This document shows, piece by piece, positions 1-9,004 of a stretch of DNA of 64,000 nt (its first letter is position 1; each line of letters opens with the position of its first letter). The stretch comes from Vibrio salinus (GTDB lineage: Bacteria > Pseudomonadota > Gammaproteobacteria > Enterobacterales > Vibrionaceae). The stretch spans positions 372,001-436,000 of the forward strand of contig NZ_JAJSDZ010000010.1 of the NCBI RefSeq assembly GCF_021272385.1, in the 5' to 3' direction. The notes under the pieces are model-generated. The model was given only the letters and a program-made list of their open reading frames with translations. It made no database searches and was not told the DNA's origin. A program made the position numbers and the translations under genes.

Positions 1-834
1 GGATTCGGTTGACTGATAGGCTCCTGACATTGGATGCTGTCCGCTTTTGTTAAACCAGGGATGTTCTGCAGAGGTATGGTTGAATACAGCATCTAATATG
101 ATTTTCATTTTCCGGTGATGAAGATCCTTACAAAGCAAGGCGAAGTCTTCATTTGTTCCCAGGTGCGGATCAATGGTCATATAATCCGAAGTATCGTATT
201 TATGATTGCTCGGGGCCGTAAAAATCGGGTTGAGATAGATGGCGGTAATGCCCAGAGACTGAAGGTAATCTATTTTTTGTCCTACCCCATAAAGATCGCC
301 ACCATAAAATTCACAACCACCACTAGTATCATAGGAACTGACCGGTTCCCCCCATTGCTTGGCGACCGGCTTTTTGCCTCCTAATACCGGGCTGGATTCT
401 CCGTTTCTGACACTGATCTCCGGTTTCCCGTTGCAAAACCGGTCCGGTAAAATCTGATAAAACACCTGTTGGTTGATCCATTCCGGTGGCCTGTTGACGG
501 CATTGTATTTGAAGTGGGTTTCTTTTGGCGAAATGCGCCGGCTCACGCCCTTCGCATCCAGCCAGAATTGTTCTTTCCCGGTCAGCAACTTAAAGGCGTA
601 ATGGGTGATATCCCGGTCGGTATTTATTTCAAAGCTGGCTTCCCAGAAAGTCAGGTGTTCGGTTGAGCCCTGAGGATGCATCTCTGTCAGTGTCTCTTCA
701 TTATCGGGTTCATGGCGTACCAGTATCTTTTGAAATAACCATGCTTTTTCCACTGCGAGCCTGACGGTAAGTTTATGATCTGTTTGTGAAACCCAATCTG
801 TGGATTGTCCGTGGTAAAGAAACGGCAGACACAT
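1..834 (-). CDS. malZ: Maltodextrin glucosidase MalZ (GH13), N-terminal part, cut by window edge
   Basis: Reading leftward from an ATG at 834 gives 278 open codons that run off the window. The first ~120 residues resemble the N-terminal beta domain of MalZ-type GH13 enzymes. The catalytic barrel then begins with FYQILPDRF, followed by YGGDLYGVGQKIDYL, GITAIYLNPIF and DAVFNHTS, the GH13 conserved regions around beta-strands 1 to 3. The family removes glucose from the reducing end of maltodextrins in the cytoplasm. A GGGAGAG ribosome site precedes the start by about 9 bases. The nucleophile and acid/base regions lie outside the window, so completeness cannot be judged. A neopullulanase or cyclomaltodextrinase is the main alternative, as these share the N-terminal domain. 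Confidence 0.85.
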   Translation of the reverse strand, partial: MCLPFLYHGQSTDWVSQTDHKLTVRLAVEKAWLFQKILVRHEPDNEETLTEMHPQGSTEHLTFWEASFEINTDRDITHYAFKLLTGKEQFWLDAKGVSRRISPKETHFKYNAVNRPPEWINQQVFYQILPDRFCNGKPEISVRNGESSPVLGGKKPVAKQWGEPVSSYDTSGGCEFYGGDLYGVGQKIDYLQSLGITAIYLNPIFTAPSNHKYDTSDYMTIDPHLGTNEDFALLCKDLHHRKMKIILDAVFNHTSAEHPWFNKSGQHPMSGAYQSTES

Positions 835-1330
835 AGTGATACTCTCCCAATGCTGAATCGTTAAATAAACCGGATAGAGTTTGTCCGGTGCTTACGTTCA
901 GACTAGATCATTACATGAGTAACGAACTCATCCTTAGTACCAAAATTCAGGGCGTAGTCAAAGATAGTATTCCTGTAATTTAATGTAACTATCTTAATGA
1001 TAACGAGTTTTAATGTTACAGACACAAATAGATAAGCGGTGTAAGGAGACACAATCTGATGTGTACCGTATTTTAAACAATATTGACCGTATTTGGGCGT
1101 TGTATGGACTGGGAGTTTGATTTGACTCTCTACGTTTATGTCAGACCAGCCTGTCCTGAGTGCGGTGATTTCAGAGCATTAAGCACGTTGCATTGGGGGC
1201 AGTTTATTCTGGATGCGTTTGCCTTTGCCAGACGTGGTACTTTTTTGAGGATAATCAGTGTTTTTAGAATTACGGTTTTAAGAGCAAAATTTCCTTTTAA
1301 TGAAAAGTGTCGGCCATTTTCACTGACAGA
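835..1330. other. Intergenic region upstream of malZ
   Basis: No convincing gene is seen. On the minus strand, at 933 to 927, a GGATGAG sequence resembles the core of a MalT box and sits in a small dyad (ATGAGT at 915-920, ACTCAT at 926-931), fitting maltose control of malZ. This is a weak match. An 83-codon plus-strand frame from 1083 has no ribosome site and no family resemblance and is not called. Confidence 0.4.
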
Positions 1331-1810
1331 TTAAAGGTGATTTGTTATTTCATCTTTTCCCTGCCGGTAACTGCCCAGATGGACAGAAAACTGCTTGTCA
1401 CTGATTAAAGAAACTAATTTTCCTATATCTGCCGGATAAGTTCTGATTTTTGTTAAGCAACTGAAAGGTATCCATTCAACTTTCTGAATAAATTCTTCAT
1501 CGTTTAGGCCTTTTAGGTTGTCGGTGTGGGGGTGGCCTGAAAATTGATTGACGTGGTAAAAGAATTCAGCATTGTAACGTTCTGGCGAGGTCTCCAGGAA
1601 TTCTCTGACACAAATGAGTTCACCGACTTCAATATTGATACCGGCTTCTTCCCTAAATTCCCGCTTCAGGCACTGTTTTGTGCTCATATCACCATTTTCA
1701 AATCCGCCACCTGGCGGAATCCAGTATTCTCCGGTTGAATCTTTAACCTTAACCAGTAGCACAGCAGATTCAGAAAGAAGAATTCCTGCGGCTCGAATAC
1801 GATGCTCCAT
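1331..1810 (-). CDS. Nudix hydrolase
   Basis: A 159-residue protein with a Nudix box at about residues 35-58 (GGFENGDMSTKQCLKREFREEAGI in outline). Catalytic R50, E51, E54, E55 and G57 are present, but the first glutamate of the GX5E part is aspartate (D41). The N-terminal strand RAAGILLSESAVLLVKV and the IPPGGG loop are typical of Nudix proteins that hydrolyse nucleoside diphosphates linked to another moiety. The substrate cannot be read from the sequence. The ATG is preceded by GGAAATAAATC. The gene stands alone between the malZ upstream region and a chemoreceptor, so context gives no hint. Confidence 0.85.
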   Translation of the reverse strand: MEHRIRAAGILLSESAVLLVKVKDSTGEYWIPPGGGFENGDMSTKQCLKREFREEAGINIEVGELICVREFLETSPERYNAEFFYHVNQFSGHPHTDNLKGLNDEEFIQKVEWIPFSCLTKIRTYPADIGKLVSLISDKQFSVHLGSYRQGKDEITNHL

Positions 1811-1988
1811 GATTTATTTCCTAAAAAAGATTCAATAATAAGATGATTTATATTGGGTGTTCTAACAGAAATTCACAAGATCATTTTCAATAGAGGGTTA
1901 CCGATGAAGGTTGAAAACCTATATAAATCCTTTTTATTATGATTGGAATATCAATAACCCGCCAATACGGCAGGTTATTGATATTTGT

Positions 1989-3929
1989 TTATATTGTAAA
2001 TTGATCTACTGTATCACTTAAACGGTTTGCCATTTGATTTAATTTATCTGCAATCGCAATGTTTTCCTGAATGACTTCCGAATTACTGACTGTTAAGTCG
2101 TTAACATGAACGATACTTTGGTTGATATCCGAAGCCACCTGAGATTGTTGTTGCGCTGCGGTCGCAATCTGATTGTTCATATCTTTAATGGCCGAAATTT
2201 TTTGCTCTATTGTCAGTAGTGAATCTTGCGCTTCTTTTGATGTTCCCTGCGTTTTTATTGCATTTTCCGCATTTTTGATCATGAGTTTCAATGAACGGGA
2301 AGATTGTTGTTGTAGTGCTTCGATCATTTCCTGTATTTCGTTGGTACTATTCGCGGTTTTACTGGCCAAATCACGGACTTCGTCGGCAACAACGGCAAAT
2401 CCCCGGCCCGCTTCTCCTGCCCGGGCAGCTTCAATGGCCGCATTTAAAGCCAGAAGGTTGGTTTGATCGGCAATGCTACGAATAACATCCAGTATGTTAC
2501 CAACGTTGTTACTTTTTTCTTCAAGTTCTGCTATCACGTCATGAACATCTGAAATATCAGAAGCGAGTTGAGCTATCTCATTATTGACGTTGTTTACGGC
2601 CGTTAGTCCGGATGTTGTACTGTCGTTAGCATCGTCTGATGAGGTTGATGTTTCGATGGCGTTTTGGGCGACATCAGCAACTGTTGCCGTCATTTCATTC
2701 ATCGCGGTAGCAATTTGCTCCATTCTTTCTATCTGAGATTTGGAAGATTCATCCACTTTGCCTGACGAATTGCCTAGTTGTTGTGATATGTCGTTTAACT
2801 GCTCAGAATCGTTGTTGATATCTGAGATAACCTGCTTCAGGTTTTCTGCCATGGTTATGATCGCTTTGTATATGCCAACCCGGTGAGAATTTTCTGGCGG
2901 TATATGTGTCAAGTCACCATTCGCAATTTGGTTGACCAGAGATTCGATTTCTCTGGGTTCACCTCCGATAGGGACGTACATTAACTTATGGACCAGTGTA
3001 TAAATAGCAATAAGAGAAATGATGAGGAACCCCCCGGCCAGCAATAGGGATATATTTAAATTGCTGTGGGATGCCTGTTCAATATTGTCCCATTTATCCC
3101 AAAGCCAGACATTCCATCCAAGCTTTTTAAGTTTAACCGAACTGACAAAGTATTTTTCACCTTTGAAAACATAAGAATGGGAGCTGGATGGCTGATCTTT
3201 ATAATCTTTATAAGAAGGGCGGACTGTAAAAATATTTTTCCCAATGTATTCCGGATATTTTGAGGCCAGAACAAAGCCATCGTTCCGGGATACAAATAAC
3301 TGATTCCTTGAGGTTAGCTGCTCCACAAATTTGGTAATGGTATTTAACGGAATATTCGTGGAAAGAATGGCAACGACCTGTCCATCTCGGCGGACAGGGA
3401 CGGCGACAGCCATGACATAGTTGCCGTTGTTATTAATATAAGGTTTTGTAATGATATTGTTATCGCCATTAAAACCGCGTAGAAACCATTCCCGGTTTAG
3501 CTTACGAGCATTAAGTCCATTTATAAACCCTCTGTTTTTTGAGGCAAAAACCCGTCCGTCTTTCAGTCCGACATAAGCACTGATTACATTAAAGTCGTTC
3601 TTGAATTTTAATAATTTTTTTAGTAGCAGATCCTGATCGGTAATGCCGGAATGGTCGATTGGCAGGCTGTCTTGCAGTACAGATAATGATGAAAAATACC
3701 CTGTAATTTTTTGTTCAACAGCATTGGAAATTAAGAATGCCTGAGACCTAAGTTTGTGAGTGTAGTTATTAACGGAGGCAACATTAAAATTATGGTATGA
3801 GATCGTCGAAATAGAAATTAAAACGATGGAAAACAATCCGCCAATAAGTAAGGCAAGCTTTGCTTTTGCGGTTAAAATGTGTTTTCTAACGGCTGTGGTT
3901 GTTTTTTTCCCTCTGTCTGCATCTAGCAT
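1989..3929 (-). CDS. Methyl-accepting chemotaxis protein with dCache-type sensor
   Basis: 646 residues from the ATG at 3929, chosen because GGGGAAG lies 9 bases upstream; a longer frame exists but lacks such a site. Order: short basic cytoplasmic tail, first membrane helix (LALLIGGLFSIVLISISTI), a periplasmic region of about 250 residues with dCache features (NREWFLRGF, PYINNNGNYVMAVAVPV, VVAILSTNIPL), second helix (LLLAGGFLIISLIAIYTLV), HAMP (PIGGEPREIESLVNQIANGDL) and a long coiled-coil domain with the signalling hairpin ([20 protein letters not shown]). It should pass ligand occupancy to CheA/CheW. No C-terminal CheR-tethering pentapeptide is seen; the protein ends in QFTI. The ligand is unknown. 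Confidence 0.93.
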   Translation of the reverse strand: MLDADRGKKTTTAVRKHILTAKAKLALLIGGLFSIVLISISTISYHNFNVASVNNYTHKLRSQAFLISNAVEQKITGYFSSLSVLQDSLPIDHSGITDQDLLLKKLLKFKNDFNVISAYVGLKDGRVFASKNRGFINGLNARKLNREWFLRGFNGDNNIITKPYINNNGNYVMAVAVPVRRDGQVVAILSTNIPLNTITKFVEQLTSRNQLFVSRNDGFVLASKYPEYIGKNIFTVRPSYKDYKDQPSSSHSYVFKGEKYFVSSVKLKKLGWNVWLWDKWDNIEQASHSNLNISLLLAGGFLIISLIAIYTLVHKLMYVPIGGEPREIESLVNQIANGDLTHIPPENSHRVGIYKAIITMAENLKQVISDINNDSEQLNDISQQLGNSSGKVDESSKSQIERMEQIATAMNEMTATVADVAQNAIETSTSSDDANDSTTSGLTAVNNVNNEIAQLASDISDVHDVIAELEEKSNNVGNILDVIRSIADQTNLLALNAAIEAARAGEAGRGFAVVADEVRDLASKTANSTNEIQEMIEALQQQSSRSLKLMIKNAENAIKTQGTSKEAQDSLLTIEQKISAIKDMNNQIATAAQQQSQVASDINQSIVHVNDLTVSNSEVIQENIAIADKLNQMANRLSDTVDQFTI

Positions 3930-4464
3930 ATGCTTCAGCTTCCCCAAGCAATTAATATGATAAATTTGGGTGGGGATTATATGTGCAACTAAGAGTATTA
4001 TCAACAAGTTGAGTATTTGATTTAAATTCTTACATGACGCCGCTGTGAACAGTGGCAGATAAGATCAGAATGTCGTTGGGTTTTACGTACTCAATTCGCT
4101 ATGCCGGATCAGTTTCTGATACCAGTAGAAACTTTTCTTTTTCGAATGTTTCAGATCTTTTAAATCGCCTGAAGAGTTCAATTTTTATGCAATCTGGTGG
4201 GTATTGTTTTCCGGTTGGGTTGCATTTGTGATTTGTCTGATTCTTTTGAGGAAAAAGTTTAAAGTTGGTGGGAAGGTGCTTTTGAAAACAATCGTTATTT
4301 CGATGGGAAATACCGAAAAACTGGATCGATGTTTTTATTTAATAAAATCAATTATTTAATTCGTTGTGTCAGGTGTCTGTCTGGTTCCTGTCGTAGCATT
4401 TTTAAGCGTGGGACTTCATGATTATCTCATAGGATATGGAGATACGAAGTGGGGGAATTATTTT
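3930..4464. other. Intergenic region with a possible decayed coding remnant
   Basis: About 530 bases between the chemoreceptor and the next membrane protein. In the same frame as the downstream gene, 4129-4359 is open without a good start. It encodes a plausible membrane helix (IWWVLFSGWVAFVICLILL) followed by RKKFK, then stops at a TAA at 4357. This may be chance in AT-rich DNA or the remains of a gene. No other feature is supported. Confidence 0.3.
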
Positions 4465-4974
4465 ATGCTGAGTTCTATTATTTCTCATACGCCTTTTTGG
4501 GTTTGGTTGATTTTTTATTATTTATTAAGAACTGGGTATACCGCTTTATCCGATTATTCGGTTAAACCAGAGCGGCTGATTTTATTACCGGTTTTGTTTC
4601 TCTTTTTGTCCATGGACTCGATGAGTGCAGAGCCGGTTATGATTTTCTTATGGCTTGTTGCAATACTACTGGGGCTGAGCGTTGGATATGTGTTTTTCAG
4701 TGCCCAGATAAAAAAATGCTATCTGGATTCGGAAAATCAGCTGTATTTTTCGGGATCGCCTAATTTACTGATTCTTATGATGGCCAGCTTTTTCATTCAT
4801 TATGTGCTTGCTGTGATGAGTTCGATAAGTTCCCTGCCGGTATGGGGATTGTTAAGTGTCTTTATGAGTGGCTTAATCAGCGGTGCTTTTGGTTACCGGG
4901 CTATTCAGTCTTTCAGATACTATCGGTATCTGAGTTCTGTAAGCCGGAGAGATACGGTATTTCCGGATAAATAA
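4465..4974 (+). CDS. DUF6622-like multi-pass membrane protein
   Basis: A 169-residue integral membrane protein. The ATG at 4465 follows a GGGGGA ribosome site by about 8 bases and gives the family-like beginning MLSSIISHTPFWVWLIFYYLL. A GTG at 4366 would extend it without a ribosome site. Four or five membrane helices are visible (WVWLIFYYLL, LILLPVLFLFLS, VMIFLWLVAILLGLSVGYVFF, LLILMMASFFIHYVLAVM, WGLLSVFMSGLISGAFGY). The IISHTPxWVW opening recalls the uncharacterised DUF6622 family of proteobacteria. No function is known, and it shows no operon partner. Confidence 0.6.
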   Translation: MLSSIISHTPFWVWLIFYYLLRTGYTALSDYSVKPERLILLPVLFLFLSMDSMSAEPVMIFLWLVAILLGLSVGYVFFSAQIKKCYLDSENQLYFSGSPNLLILMMASFFIHYVLAVMSSISSLPVWGLLSVFMSGLISGAFGYRAIQSFRYYRYLSSVSRRDTVFPDK

Positions 4975-4994
4975 TGTAACTTGTTATCGCTGCA

Positions 4995-5026
4995 CCCTAG
5001 TCATCCGGATGATCAGATGGCTAGGG
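4995..5026. terminator. Hairpin between convergent genes
   Basis: CCCTAGTCATC at 4995-5005 pairs with GATGGCTAGGG at 5016-5026, with one G-U pair. It lies between the DUF6622-like gene (plus) and iadA (minus). There is no strong U-run, so termination is inferred from position. Confidence 0.5.
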
Positions 5027-5054
5027 TCTGTGGTTGGTTGCAACGTTTTTCCTA

Positions 5055-6206
5055 TTACTCAAACATGCCGTGAATCAGAGACTTCTTATCCCGGAAAACA
5101 CATTGGCCTTTCGCCCATGTTTGCTGGAGAGTCAGTTCGTCATCCAGAACTAGTAAATCAGCATCATATCCGGTCTGAATCTGGCCTTTACCTGGTAGTT
5201 TAAGCCAGTTTGCAACAGTGCTGGTCACAGGTTTTAGTGCTTCGGATAAGGTATAACCATATTTTACCTGTTCCTGTATGATTTCCAGTAACTCATTCTG
5301 TTCAGCGACTCCGATTCCGGACAGTTCCCCGCGTTCATTAAATACAGGTTTGGAGCCCTGAGCATCGGAAGACACAGCGATGGATTCTTCCGCAATGCCC
5401 TTTTCCCGGGCCGCAATCAAAGCATTCAGCGTATTGACGGCCTGATTACCGGTAGCAAACCCGGTCGTAATGTCGATTCGGCCGCCTTGTTCAGCCCAGA
5501 TTAATGCATGTTCAAAGAGATCTTTATGCCGGTTTGTATGTGTCGGAATAAATTGCTGGGGTGGAATGGCTGATTCTTTGCTGGCTCTGAATAATAGATC
5601 CAAACGAGAGGGAGCATTACCCAGGTGAATGGTCATTGTTCCCGATTTGCCCGAGAGCATACCGGCAATACGACAGTCTGACGCCAGCCGGATTAATTCC
5701 TCATAGCTAATATGTGGGGCCCGGTGATCAGAAATGGCCAGCTTGGCGCCGATACAATGTTCGGTATAAAGAATGTCATTACGAACGGTTCCGGTCATGG
5801 TCGGTGACGGGAAGTTATATCCCCCTGTTAACATCCATGCACTGATCCCTTCTTCATTGAGCGCCTGAGTTTTAGCAAACAGGGTTGCCGGCTGACGGGT
5901 GTCACTATCTGTGCCCAGTAAACCAAGGACTGAGGTAACGCCATGTTTTACAATTGTGGATACCTGAATTTCTGGCGTGCGGCTGGAAAACCCAGCTTCA
6001 CCTCCGCCGCCAATCAGGTGGACATGTTGGTCAATTAAACCCGGTGTTACAATACGCCCATCCAGATCGGTAACGGACAGATCAGGCAATTGAACACTGT
6101 CTGCCAGTTTTCCTATTGCTGCTATTTTTTTCCCCGCAATCAGAATGTCCGCGACTCCCAGAGATTCCGGAGCGTAGAGACGGGCGTTTTTTAAAAGTGT
6201 AAACAT
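5055..6206 (-). CDS. iadA: Isoaspartyl dipeptidase (beta-aspartyl peptidase)
   Basis: A 383-residue amidohydrolase closely resembling E. coli IadA, which cleaves isoaspartyl dipeptides from damaged proteins using two zinc ions. Numbering below is from the ATG. The metal pair QHVH is at H61 and H63. IGGGGEAGFSSRTPE is the substrate loop, the carbamylated lysine is in GAKLAISDHR (about K155), and further ligand histidines are in TIHLG and PTHTNRH. The barrel aspartate is in SSDAQGS. The ATG at 6206 was chosen over an in-frame TTG just before it. It lies 96 bases downstream of the NhaC-type antiporter on the same strand, so the two are probably one operon controlled by the divergent LysR regulator. 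Confidence 0.92.
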   Translation of the reverse strand: MFTLLKNARLYAPESLGVADILIAGKKIAAIGKLADSVQLPDLSVTDLDGRIVTPGLIDQHVHLIGGGGEAGFSSRTPEIQVSTIVKHGVTSVLGLLGTDSDTRQPATLFAKTQALNEEGISAWMLTGGYNFPSPTMTGTVRNDILYTEHCIGAKLAISDHRAPHISYEELIRLASDCRIAGMLSGKSGTMTIHLGNAPSRLDLLFRASKESAIPPQQFIPTHTNRHKDLFEHALIWAEQGGRIDITTGFATGNQAVNTLNALIAAREKGIAEESIAVSSDAQGSKPVFNERGELSGIGVAEQNELLEIIQEQVKYGYTLSEALKPVTSTVANWLKLPGKGQIQTGYDADLLVLDDELTLQQTWAKGQCVFRDKKSLIHGMFE

Positions 6207-6302
6207 CAAATAATTACCGTTGAACCAGTCATGCCAGCTACATTGTTACTCAGGAAAGCCTCAGATATTGAGCCGGCAGGTTAAAAAATATCCGGACAGA
6301 TT

Positions 6303-7766
6303 TTATTTTGCCATTGCCGGGTGTTTTTGCGTTTCTTCATCAGCGATGGACGTTTCATCTTTTGCAATACCAATGCCGGTATAGCCATAGATAAGAGCAA
6401 AAACCCAGCCGACATAGCAGAATACCGCCCATGGTGCGAAGTCCAGAACCGATACCCCTAGAGTGGACGCCATATAGACACCGGCCATTGACCAGGGAAC
6501 CAATGGTACGGTGACAGTACCTGAATCTTCCAGAGTTCGTGATAGGTTTTTGGCGGCCAGTTTTCTGCGTTTAAATTCATCCCGGTACATTTCGCCCGGA
6601 ACTAAAATAGAAAGATAGGATGAACCAGTAACAATTGCCATTGTGATGCAGGAAATAACGGTTGTTAAGATTAAACCGCCATTTGATTTAACACCTTTCA
6701 GCATAGTGTCCAGAATGACATCCAGCGCGCCTGATTTTGACATAACACCTGCAAAAGCGAAGGCACAAAATGCGATCAGACAGGTTCCCATCATACTCAT
6801 CATTCCACCCCGGTTAATCAGGCGGGTGACTTCCCAGATGACGTTGCCGCTGTCAAAACCTTCTCTGTGTACCATTGCAACATTAAAGCCTTTGACTATC
6901 GCAGTAAAGCCTGATTTTGCATCAAATCCCTGAATCGTCATCCCCATAATAAAAGCAACCGCTGATGCACCCAGCATAACCAGAAGGGATGGCCATTTGC
7001 GAATGGCACCAACCAGAACAATCAGAACCGGGATCAACAAAGCAATATGCCAGGTAAACATGAGGTTCAGGGTTGATAGCATGGTTTCCATTTTTTCCGG
7101 AGTCGCAATTTCTGCGCCGACCATGCTGCTGTTGCCGGCAAAGAAGTAAACAATCAGTGAAAGGAAAAGCGCTGGAATAGTGGTATATAGCATGTGTCCG
7201 ATATGTTCATAAAGGGTGGAGCCGGCTGCCAGAGGTGCCAGATTGGTCGTATCCGACAATGGTGAAATCTTATCACCAAAAAATGCGCCGGCAACAACCG
7301 CCCCAGCTGTTGCAGGAAGTGAAACACCCAAACCGGTTGCGATACCCATAAAGGCGACTCCTACTGTACCGACAGCCCCCCAACTGGTACCGGTCATTGT
7401 CGCAATAATGGCCGATCCAATGCAGGCAATAACCAGTATATGTTCCGGTGATATATACTGCATTCCGAAGTAGATCACCATTGGGATGGTTCCGGAGAAC
7501 ATCCAGGTTGCGATCAAAACACCGACGGAAATCAGAATAAGTGTGGCAGACATTCCCTGATGAATTTTTTCCAGAATACTTTCATGAAGTTCATCCCATG
7601 TATAGCCTGCTGATTTAGCAATAAGGCCTGCTATGACGGTTGCAATAATTAACAGAGGTTCTGGCCTCCAGTGAAAGTGACCGTAGCCGACTCCCAGTAA
7701 AATCAGCATAGCGACTACCGGAGTAAATGCTGCCAGTTTGGACATTTTGTGTTGTGTTTGCGTCAT
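6303..7766 (-). CDS. nhaC: NhaC-family Na+/H+ antiporter
   Basis: A 487-residue polytopic protein with about 11 to 12 helices. Family-typical stretches include GMSATLILISVGVLIATWMFSGTIP, ATMTGTSWGAVGTVG, VAGAFFGDKISPLSDTTNLAPLAAG and GSSYLSILVPGEMYRDEF. NhaC proteins exchange sodium for protons; relatives such as MleN couple this to malate/lactate exchange. An AAGGAAG ribosome site lies about 10 bases before the ATG. It is the first gene of a unit with iadA and faces a LysR regulator across a 210-base region holding dyads. The pairing with a dipeptidase leaves open whether the true substrate is an organic anion rather than sodium alone. Confidence 0.88.
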   Translation of the reverse strand: MTQTQHKMSKLAAFTPVVAMLILLGVGYGHFHWRPEPLLIIATVIAGLIAKSAGYTWDELHESILEKIHQGMSATLILISVGVLIATWMFSGTIPMVIYFGMQYISPEHILVIACIGSAIIATMTGTSWGAVGTVGVAFMGIATGLGVSLPATAGAVVAGAFFGDKISPLSDTTNLAPLAAGSTLYEHIGHMLYTTIPALFLSLIVYFFAGNSSMVGAEIATPEKMETMLSTLNLMFTWHIALLIPVLIVLVGAIRKWPSLLVMLGASAVAFIMGMTIQGFDAKSGFTAIVKGFNVAMVHREGFDSGNVIWEVTRLINRGGMMSMMGTCLIAFCAFAFAGVMSKSGALDVILDTMLKGVKSNGGLILTTVISCITMAIVTGSSYLSILVPGEMYRDEFKRRKLAAKNLSRTLEDSGTVTVPLVPWSMAGVYMASTLGVSVLDFAPWAVFCYVGWVFALIYGYTGIGIAKDETSIADEETQKHPAMAK

Positions 7767-7915
7767 TGCTTTAGTCTTCCTTGGATTCCTGTTTTTGTAA
7801 TTTTACCAATATTGGTCTTTATGAAGTTGCCTATCCCTGATATTTTTGACTGAGCAGATTGTCAGCAACTTTGCATATCAGTCTATCCATTGGCTGTAAC
7901 TTAGCTACACATTAA

Positions 7916-7944
7916 CTGCAATACCCGATTGCAGATTATGCAAT
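7916..7944. promoter_or_regulatory. Overlapping LysR-type operator dyads
   Basis: CTGCAAT-ACCCG-ATTGCAG (7916-7934) is a perfect 7-base dyad. It shares its right arm with a second dyad, ATTGCA-GATTA-TGCAAT (7928-7944). The latter contains T-N11-A, the usual LysR-family box. Both lie in the region shared by the nhaC-iadA unit and the divergent LysR gene, 33 to 61 bases before the regulator's start. Confidence 0.65.
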
Positions 7945-7976
7945 ACCTCTGATTAATTGCACCCGGAGATACTGAT

Positions 7977-8924
7977 GTGAATGTAAATATCAATGATTTG
8001 AAAATTTTTCTGTCTGTTTGTAAAACACGCAGCATAACTCAGGCGGCGGTTGTTTGTGATACCAGTCCCTCAACGGTTAGTCGCAGAGTGAAAGTTTTGG
8101 AGAAAGATTTAGGAATTAAATTGATTCAGAAGGCTGGTAGTGTGATTCGGATTACTCCGGATGGTGTATCGTTTAAGTCAACTGCCAGACAAATCGTGAA
8201 TAAACTGGAATATTCTATTGAGCAACTAAGCTGTAAGCGAACAGAACTTAAAGGAACAGTAAAGCTTGGTGTTTCCCATTCCTTTTCCCGCACTCTTTGC
8301 GCTAGTGTGATTCCCCGTATTCTGGATGAGCAACCAGACATTGAAATTGATGTGATTACTATTAATCCAAGTCTGACCTATACCATGGGGGATTTTGATA
8401 TTTTAATTACTCCGATGGAGATCCAGGATCAGTCGTTAATTGCCAGAAAACTCGTTACGCTAAGAAAATATTTTGTTTCATCGAGGGCGTATTTGTCTGC
8501 CAATGGCGGAATACCGGCTCATCCCGGACAACTCGGGCAATATGCCGGTATTAACAATAATTCTTCCCGTCATTATGAGGTAGAAAGTAATTGCTCCTGG
8601 ACGACTGAAAACGGGCAGGATGGACACTGTCAGGTTGGATGCCGTGTTTCTGTTGATTCGTTTGATCTGGCTGCCACTTTAACAGAAAAGGGGCGTTGCA
8701 TCTCTTTGCTTCCGGCTGAAAGTATCCGTCTGTTACAGGCCGACAAGTGTACTGTATTGTTTGAAGGAAAAGTGTACAAAGAGCAGAATATCTATATAGC
8801 CTACCGGGATCGTGAGTACATTACTGAGCGGTTGAGATACATTATTTCTGAGTTGTTCAGCTTTATTGATGAAACACCGGGAATTGTCAGTTTGTCGCCG
8901 GAAGAAATTTGTGCTTATGGGTGA
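7977..8924 (+). CDS. LysR-family transcriptional regulator
   Basis: 315 residues from a GTG at 7977; CGGAG lies about 10 bases upstream. The N-terminal winged helix-turn-helix is clear: INDLKIFLSVCKTRSITQAA, then DTSPSTVSRRVKVLEKDLGIKLI. The rest (about residues 90-300) fits the two-lobed periplasmic-binding-like effector domain. It is divergent from nhaC-iadA, with LysR-type dyads between, so it most likely controls that unit and itself. The effector is unknown; a dipeptide or its product, or sodium-linked stress, are guesses from context only. Confidence 0.92.
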   Translation: MNVNINDLKIFLSVCKTRSITQAAVVCDTSPSTVSRRVKVLEKDLGIKLIQKAGSVIRITPDGVSFKSTARQIVNKLEYSIEQLSCKRTELKGTVKLGVSHSFSRTLCASVIPRILDEQPDIEIDVITINPSLTYTMGDFDILITPMEIQDQSLIARKLVTLRKYFVSSRAYLSANGGIPAHPGQLGQYAGINNNSSRHYEVESNCSWTTENGQDGHCQVGCRVSVDSFDLAATLTEKGRCISLLPAESIRLLQADKCTVLFEGKVYKEQNIYIAYRDREYITERLRYIISELFSFIDETPGIVSLSPEEICAYG

Positions 8925-8952
8925 ATTAAACCAGTTTTAGCAAGAAACAGAA

Positions 8953-8984
8953 ATTGGTTCTCTGTTTTATTCAAGAGAACCAAT
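8953..8984. terminator. Bidirectional terminator-like hairpin
   Basis: A perfect 11-base inverted repeat (ATTGGTTCTCT at 8953-8963, AGAGAACCAAT at 8974-8984) lies between the convergent LysR gene and the DAPG-hydrolase-like gene. Read on the minus strand it is followed by TTTCTGTTTCTT, which suits termination of the minus-strand gene. Confidence 0.65.
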
Positions 8985-9004
8985 GGAAAGTATGTCTGTT
9001 AATC

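Noticed and set aside
1083..1334. 83-codon plus-strand open frame
   Set aside because: No ribosome site, no family resemblance, odd composition; overlaps the end of the Nudix gene.
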